The notes below the pieces were generated by a model. That model saw only the letters and a list, made by a program, of their open reading frames with translations, searched no databases and was not told the DNA's origin. Positions 1 through 5,448 of a stretch of 5,448 bases of DNA are shown here, one piece after another (position 1 is the stretch's first letter; each line of letters starts with the position of its first letter). Made by a program: the position numbers and the translations under genes. Source of the DNA: CAIWHR01 sp039915505 (GTDB lineage Bacteria > Pseudomonadota > Gammaproteobacteria > Burkholderiales > Casimicrobiaceae); assembly GCA_039915505.1 (NCBI GenBank), contig JBDSND010000099.1:1-5448 (forward strand), given 5' to 3'.

Positions 1-272
1 AGGGAGTCGAGCTCGCGGCCGAGGATCGAGTGCTCGTGCCGCGCCCGCGCGACCTTGCCGTCCAGCACGTCGAGCACGAATGCGAGAGGAAGCAGTGCGG
101 CGGCGACGAGGAACGTGCGGGTCTCGCTGCTCGCCATGTAGGCCATCGTCAACAACACCGCCGCGAAGCCACATGCGGCGTTGCCGAGGGTGATGAAATC
201 CGCGACGTGGAAGTCGCGGAGCATGGAGAAGTGTCGCGAGCGTTCGGCAGTTCGAGGCGTCATGGGGATCAT
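1..272 (-). CDS. pssA: CDP-alcohol phosphatidyltransferase, probable CDP-diacylglycerol-serine O-phosphatidyltransferase (N-terminal part, cut by window edge)
   Basis: Integral membrane enzyme of phospholipid synthesis; this family moves a phosphatidyl group from CDP-diacylglycerol to an alcohol, most likely L-serine here. About 90 residues are visible. A polar N-terminus with RHFSMLRDFHVADFITLGNA (residues 13-32) leads into a hydrophobic segment at about 32-47, then a second at 54-70. The catalytic CDP-alcohol signature D-G-x2-A-R-x8-G-x3-D follows: D68, D71, G72, A75, R76, G85, D89. Its last Asp would be about residue 93, outside the window. The RHFSMLRDFH opening resembles the PssA-like phosphatidylserine/phosphatidylcholine synthase group, so the exact alcohol is inferred. 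The start is uncertain. ATG at 272 is used; ATG 263 and an in-frame ATG at 362 (30 more residues, with several rare-looking codons) are also open, and none has a good ribosome binding site. It follows csoR on the same strand, but the gap suggests a separate unit. Confidence 0.8.
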   Translation of the reverse strand, partial: MIPMTPRTAERSRHFSMLRDFHVADFITLGNAACGFAAVLLTMAYMASSETRTFLVAAALLPLAFVLDVLDGKVARARHEHSILGRELDS

Positions 273-451
273 CGGGTTGGAGTCGTCATTAGGACCGTGC
301 CGCAGGGGAGGCGTTTGTCTGACCGTGGGGCCGTCGGGCCGTAGGTTGAGGCCGTCCCTCATGAAGGGTTCGGCGTCAACTACTCCGACCGCCACGTCAC
401 CCGCGACCCCGGGTAGACTGCACCAATCCCGAGGCCCGCGCTACAGGCCGC

Positions 452-778
452 TCATCGCGCGAACTTGCGGATCACCGCCATGGCCTCGCCGATCGCCTCG
501 TCGCCCGCGCCCGAGCGCACCGCGGACTGCACGCAGCCTTTGAGGTGCGCCTCGAGCAGCTGCAACGCCAGCGCATCGAGGGCGGCCTGCACCGCGCTGA
601 CCTGGGTCAGGACATCGATGCAGTACCGGTCCTCGTCCACCATGCGGGCGATGCCCCGCACCTGGCCCTCGATCCGGTTGATGCGCTTGCCGAGCGCATC
701 CTTGTCAGGACGATGCACGTGCCGGTGCGCATCCGAGGTCGTTGCGGGTGTTTCAGCCGACAACGTCGTACCCCGCAT
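452..778 (-). CDS. csoR: CsoR-type Cu(I)-sensing transcriptional repressor
   Basis: Small all-helical repressor of the CsoR/RcnR/FrmR family (DUF156). It binds DNA as a tetramer and lets go when Cu(I) is bound. With the ATG at 778 the product is 108 aa. The helix-1 signature RINRIEGQVRGIARMV precedes Y52-C53, then H78 and C82 in EAHLKGC. The C-H-C spacing (25 and 4) equals that of M. tuberculosis CsoR C36-H61-C65. The second-shell Tyr (next to the first Cys) and Glu (45 residues after it, E98) are also kept. This points to Cu(I) rather than Ni/Co (RcnR) or formaldehyde (FrmR). The N-terminus carries a His cluster, HRHVH, that could add ligands. It is last in copA-copZ-csoR and overlaps the copZ end by 26 bp, suggesting translational coupling. 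The start is uncertain: GTG 793 lacks a ribosome binding site, ATG 778 has GAGG directly abutting it, and TTG 763 has GGGG seven bases upstream. Confidence 0.93.
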   Translation of the reverse strand: MRGTTLSAETPATTSDAHRHVHRPDKDALGKRINRIEGQVRGIARMVDEDRYCIDVLTQVSAVQAALDALALQLLEAHLKGCVQSAVRSGAGDEAIGEAMAVIRKFAR

Positions 779-962
779 CCTCGATCGCGGCACGCAGCTT
801 GGCCACGTCCGTCTTGGCCGGATCGAACGTGACGGTGGCGCGCCCCGGTGTGAGGGTTACGTCGGCGTCGGCTACGCCCGGTGTTGCTTTGAGCACGCGC
901 GAGACGCTGCCCACGCAGCCGTTGCAGGTCATTCCCTTCACACTCATCGCTACGGTTTCCAT
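753..962 (-). CDS. copZ: Copper chaperone CopZ, heavy-metal-associated (HMA) domain protein
   Basis: A 69-residue single-domain ferredoxin-like metallochaperone that binds Cu(I) in the cytoplasm and hands it to the CopA ATPase, and possibly to CsoR. The GMTCNGC motif puts the Cu(I)-binding cysteines at residues 13 and 16. The remainder fits the HMA beta-alpha-beta-beta-alpha-beta fold: SVSRVLKATPGVADADV, then GRATVTFDP, ending AIEDAGYDVVG. The start at ATG 962 is chosen because an excellent Shine-Dalgarno sequence (AAAGGAG) lies six bases upstream; upstream in-frame codons run into copA and are not HMA-like. It begins 11 bp after the copA stop and its 3' end overlaps csoR, so it is the middle gene of one transcript. 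Length is typical for free CopZ proteins. It also resembles mercury carriers such as MerP, but there is no signal peptide and the neighbours are copper genes. Confidence 0.95.
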   Translation of the reverse strand: METVAMSVKGMTCNGCVGSVSRVLKATPGVADADVTLTPGRATVTFDPAKTDVAKLRAAIEDAGYDVVG

Positions 963-967
963 CGCTG

Positions 968-973
968 TCTCCT

Positions 974-975
<2 letters not shown>
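968..975 (-). promoter_or_regulatory. Strong Shine-Dalgarno sequence of copZ
   Basis: AAAGGAGA lies six bases before the copZ ATG (962) and overlaps the TAA stop of copA (974-976). It fixes the copZ start. It contrasts with copA, which has no recognisable ribosome binding site. Confidence 0.85.
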
Positions 976-3250
<2,275 letters not shown>

Positions 3251-3256
3251 GCGACC

Positions 3257-3284
3257 ATTATATACCCCATGGGGGTATTGTCAA
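3257..3284 (-). promoter_or_regulatory. Near-consensus sigma-70 promoter of the copA-copZ-csoR operon
   Basis: On the minus strand, a perfect -35 TTGACA (3284-3279) and a perfect -10 TATAAT (3262-3257) are separated by 16 bp. Counting seven bases on from the end of -10 puts +1 at 3250, the A of the copA ATG. Such a strong promoter beside a metal operon normally needs a repressor, which matches the operator in its spacer and csoR in the operon. The boxes are seen; the transcription start is inferred. Confidence 0.85.
3262..3278. promoter_or_regulatory. csoR operator: CsoR-type operator in the copA promoter spacer
   Basis: A 17-bp inverted repeat reads, on the plus strand, ATACCCC, then ATG, then GGGGTAT: perfect 7-bp arms around three bases. 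A/T-flanked C-tract/G-tract palindromes of the TACCC-N-GGGTA kind are known CsoR-family operators. It fills the space between -35 and -10 almost exactly, sharing one base with -10, so a bound repressor would block RNA polymerase. Assigning it to the CsoR encoded here rests on operon context and motif likeness. Confidence 0.85.
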
Positions 3285-3405
3285 GCCCAGCGATTCATCC
3301 CGGCATGGGGTCGGCTTCCGCGACGCGCGCTACGAGTCGCCTGCCGGACGTCGCTGCGTCGTGGCAGTCGTTCGCGGGTCGTCCTTCAGCCCGGGGCCGG
3401 TCCGC

Positions 3406-3442
3406 CCTGCCGCCTGAGCGTCAGCGCGCGCGGCGCGGCAGG
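3406..3442 (-). terminator. Stem-loop just downstream of ltaE, possible weak terminator
   Basis: Starting three bases after the ltaE stop, the minus strand has CCTGCCGC (3442-3435) and, further on, its complement GCGGCAGG (3413-3406). A smaller CTGA-CGC-TCAG hairpin (3424-3414) lies inside the loop. No T-run follows, so this is not a classic intrinsic terminator. It may protect the ltaE mRNA 3' end or do nothing. The rest of the ltaE-copA gap (about 3285-3405) shows nothing recognisable. Confidence 0.35.
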
Positions 3443-3445
3443 TCG

Positions 3446-4453
3446 TCAACGCCGAAAGAACCGGTCCACAGCGCCCAGCGCGGCATCCACGTCGCTGCGA
3501 TCTACATCGAGGTGGGTGACCCAGCGTTGCCGACTCGTGCCGGTGATTCGCACCCCAGCTTCCTCCAAATGCCGGCCGAAAGCAGCGGCACGGTCGACCG
3601 CGATGTCGACGAACACCATGTTGGTCTGTGGCGCCTGCACCTTGAGGGCCGAATGGCGGCCCAGTCCGGCGGCAAGATGCTGCGCGTTGGCATGATCGTC
3701 GGCAAGCCGTTCGCGGTGATGGGCGAGCGCGTAGCGACCGGCTGCCGCGAGTATTCCGGACTGGCGCATCGCGCCGCCGAGCATCTTGCGGAGGCGGTGT
3801 GCGGCACGGATGAACGGACGCGAGCCGCACAGCACCGATCCCGCGGGCGCGCCGAGGCCCTTGGATAGGCACACCGTCACCGAATCGAATCCCTGTGCCA
3901 TGGCGCGAGGCGTGGCGCCCCGCTTCACCGCGGCGTTCCACAGCCGGGCGCCGTCGAGATGCATGGCAAGGCCGTGCGCATCGGCGAGCTCGCGCACCGC
4001 GCCAGCGTAACCTTCCGGGAGCACCTTGCCGCCGATGGTGTTCTCGAGCGCTATCAGGCGGGTGCGCGCGAAGTGCGCGTCCTCGGGCTTGATGGCCGCC
4101 TCGATGTCGTTGAGCGAGAGGGTGCCATCGGGCTGATTCGGCACGGTCTGCGGCTGGACGCTCCCGAGGACCGCGGTGCCCCCTGCCTCGTAGTGGTAGG
4201 TATGCGAGTCGGTCCCGACGATGGCCTCATCTCCCCGGCCGCAGTGGGTCATGACAGCGATCAGGTTTCCCTGGGTGCCGGACGGCACGAACAACCCGGT
4301 CTCGAAGCCCAGCAAGTCGGCGACCTCCTGCTGCAATGCGTTCACGGTCGGATCGTCACCGAATACGTCGTCCCCGACCTCGGCGGCGGTCATCGCGGCC
4401 CGCATGGCGGGCGTGGGTCGGGTAATGGTGTCGCTGCGAAAGTCGGCGGGCAT
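3446..4453 (-). CDS. ltaE: Low-specificity L-threonine aldolase
   Basis: Cytosolic PLP enzyme that splits L-threonine and L-allo-threonine to glycine and acetaldehyde; it also acts on other beta-hydroxy amino acids. The 335-aa length and sequence follow E. coli LtaE (333 aa) almost throughout. Seen: FRSDTITRPTPAMR at the N-terminus, VGDDVFGDDPTVNALQ (26-41), H84 in the PLP-stacking region DSHTYHYEAGG, HLDGARLWNA (165-174) with D168 and R170, the Schiff-base lysine K198 in CLSKGLGAP, KMLGGAMRQSGILAAAG (223-239), and R310 in RWVTHLDV near the C-terminus. All key residues are present. The ATG at 4453 is chosen because the family begins only a few residues before the RSDT motif; no Shine-Dalgarno sequence precedes it. 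It lies 147 bp after lysS and 195 bp before copA on the same strand, with no functional link to copper apparent. Confidence 0.96.
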   Translation of the reverse strand: MPADFRSDTITRPTPAMRAAMTAAEVGDDVFGDDPTVNALQQEVADLLGFETGLFVPSGTQGNLIAVMTHCGRGDEAIVGTDSHTYHYEAGGTAVLGSVQPQTVPNQPDGTLSLNDIEAAIKPEDAHFARTRLIALENTIGGKVLPEGYAGAVRELADAHGLAMHLDGARLWNAAVKRGATPRAMAQGFDSVTVCLSKGLGAPAGSVLCGSRPFIRAAHRLRKMLGGAMRQSGILAAAGRYALAHHRERLADDHANAQHLAAGLGRHSALKVQAPQTNMVFVDIAVDRAAAFGRHLEEAGVRITGTSRQRWVTHLDVDRSDVDAALGAVDRFFRR

Positions 4454-4467
4454 TGGTTGAGCGTGCG

Positions 4468-4539
4468 CTAGCGCTGCGTTCGCTGCAGGCTTGTAACGGG
4501 GGAGTCGCCGAGCTCCTCTGTCGCGGTGAATTCATTCAC
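4468..4539 (-). CDS. Possible 23-residue ORF between lysS and ltaE
   Basis: GTG at 4539 opens a frame reading VNEFTATEELGDSPVTSL and five more residues, ending at TAG (4470-4468), 14 bp before ltaE. AGGAG (4550-4546) sits six bases upstream, the best-placed Shine-Dalgarno sequence in this gap. The same frame stays open upstream to another GTG at 4596 (43 residues in all), with roughly three quarters G/C third positions. I do not recognise the peptide. It could be a leader-type ORF coupled to ltaE, a decayed gene end, or chance in a GC-rich frame. The evidence is the ribosome binding site and the open frame only. Confidence 0.2.
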   Translation of the reverse strand: MNEFTATEELGDSPVTSLQRTQR

Positions 4540-4562
4540 TCCGTGCTCCTCGAGAGTCGCCG
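4502..4562. repeat. Nested direct repeats around a short inverted repeat
   Basis: In the lysS-ltaE gap, GAGTCGCCG occurs at 4502-4510 and 4554-4562, and GCTCCTC at 4512-4518 and 4545-4551. The order is therefore A-B-...-B-A with direct copies. Between them lies a perfect inverted repeat, GTGAAT-TC-ATTCAC (4526-4539), the most A/T-rich spot in the gap. It could be a regulator site for ltaE or simply the result of local duplication. No known family of sites is recognised. Confidence 0.4.
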
Positions 4563-4600
4563 GGCCACGCGCGAAGGCATGCGCGCCAGGCGCCACCTGA

Positions 4601-5448
<848 letters not shown>

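Noticed and set aside
374..379. TTGACG (minus strand) as a -35 box for pssA
   Set aside because: Nothing like a -10 box lies 15-19 bases downstream.
766..775. GGGGTAC (minus strand) upstream of csoR as a second CsoR operator
   Set aside because: It is only one half-site; no matching inverted arm is present, and it sits inside copZ coding sequence.
4465..4474. GCGCTAGCGC palindrome upstream of ltaE
   Set aside because: It is ten bases long, does not extend on either side, and such GC palindromes are common by chance in this base composition.
4577..4600. Possible lysS terminator hairpin in the GC-rich stretch after the lysS stop
   Set aside because: The pairing is GCGCC/GGCGC with a one-base loop, which cannot form as drawn, and no T-run follows.

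Overview
The window is GC-rich and densely coding, and every supported gene lies on the minus strand. Codon third positions are strongly G/C. The gene content and protein sequences (class II LysRS, low-specificity threonine aldolase, a CDP-alcohol phosphatidyltransferase, a CsoR/CopZ/CopA copper set) suggest a high-GC Pseudomonadota chromosome, possibly near the Xanthomonadales. That placement is an impression from protein resemblance, not a computed result.

Layout in transcription order (right to left): the C-terminal half of lysS, cut by the right edge (4601-5448); a 147-bp gap with nested short repeats and a possible tiny ORF (4454-4600); ltaE, low-specificity L-threonine aldolase (3446-4453); a 195-bp gap with a stem-loop just after ltaE and, at its other end, a near-consensus promoter with a CsoR-type operator in its spacer (3251-3445); copA, a Cu(I) P1B-type ATPase (974-3250); copZ, a 69-aa copper chaperone (753-962); csoR, the Cu(I)-responsive repressor (452-778); a gap of about 180 bp or less; and the N-terminal third of a CDP-alcohol phosphatidyltransferase, probably phosphatidylserine synthase, cut by the left edge (1-272).

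The centre of the window is a self-contained copper-efflux operon, copA-copZ-csoR. CsoR should sit on the operator between -35 and -10 and block transcription until it binds Cu(I). CopZ would then carry Cu(I) and CopA would export it across the inner membrane. Because csoR is the last gene of the operon it represses, the circuit is autoregulated. The -10 box ends six bases before the copA ATG, so the predicted transcript starts at or next to the start codon. CopA would then be translated from a leaderless mRNA, while copZ has a strong Shine-Dalgarno sequence. The flanking genes are housekeeping functions with no visible link to copper.

I found no mobile element, CRISPR array, tRNA or rRNA, and no clear undescribed system. 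The points most worth a second look are the leaderless operator-promoter of copA, the overlapping start of csoR, and the repeat-bearing lysS-ltaE gap.
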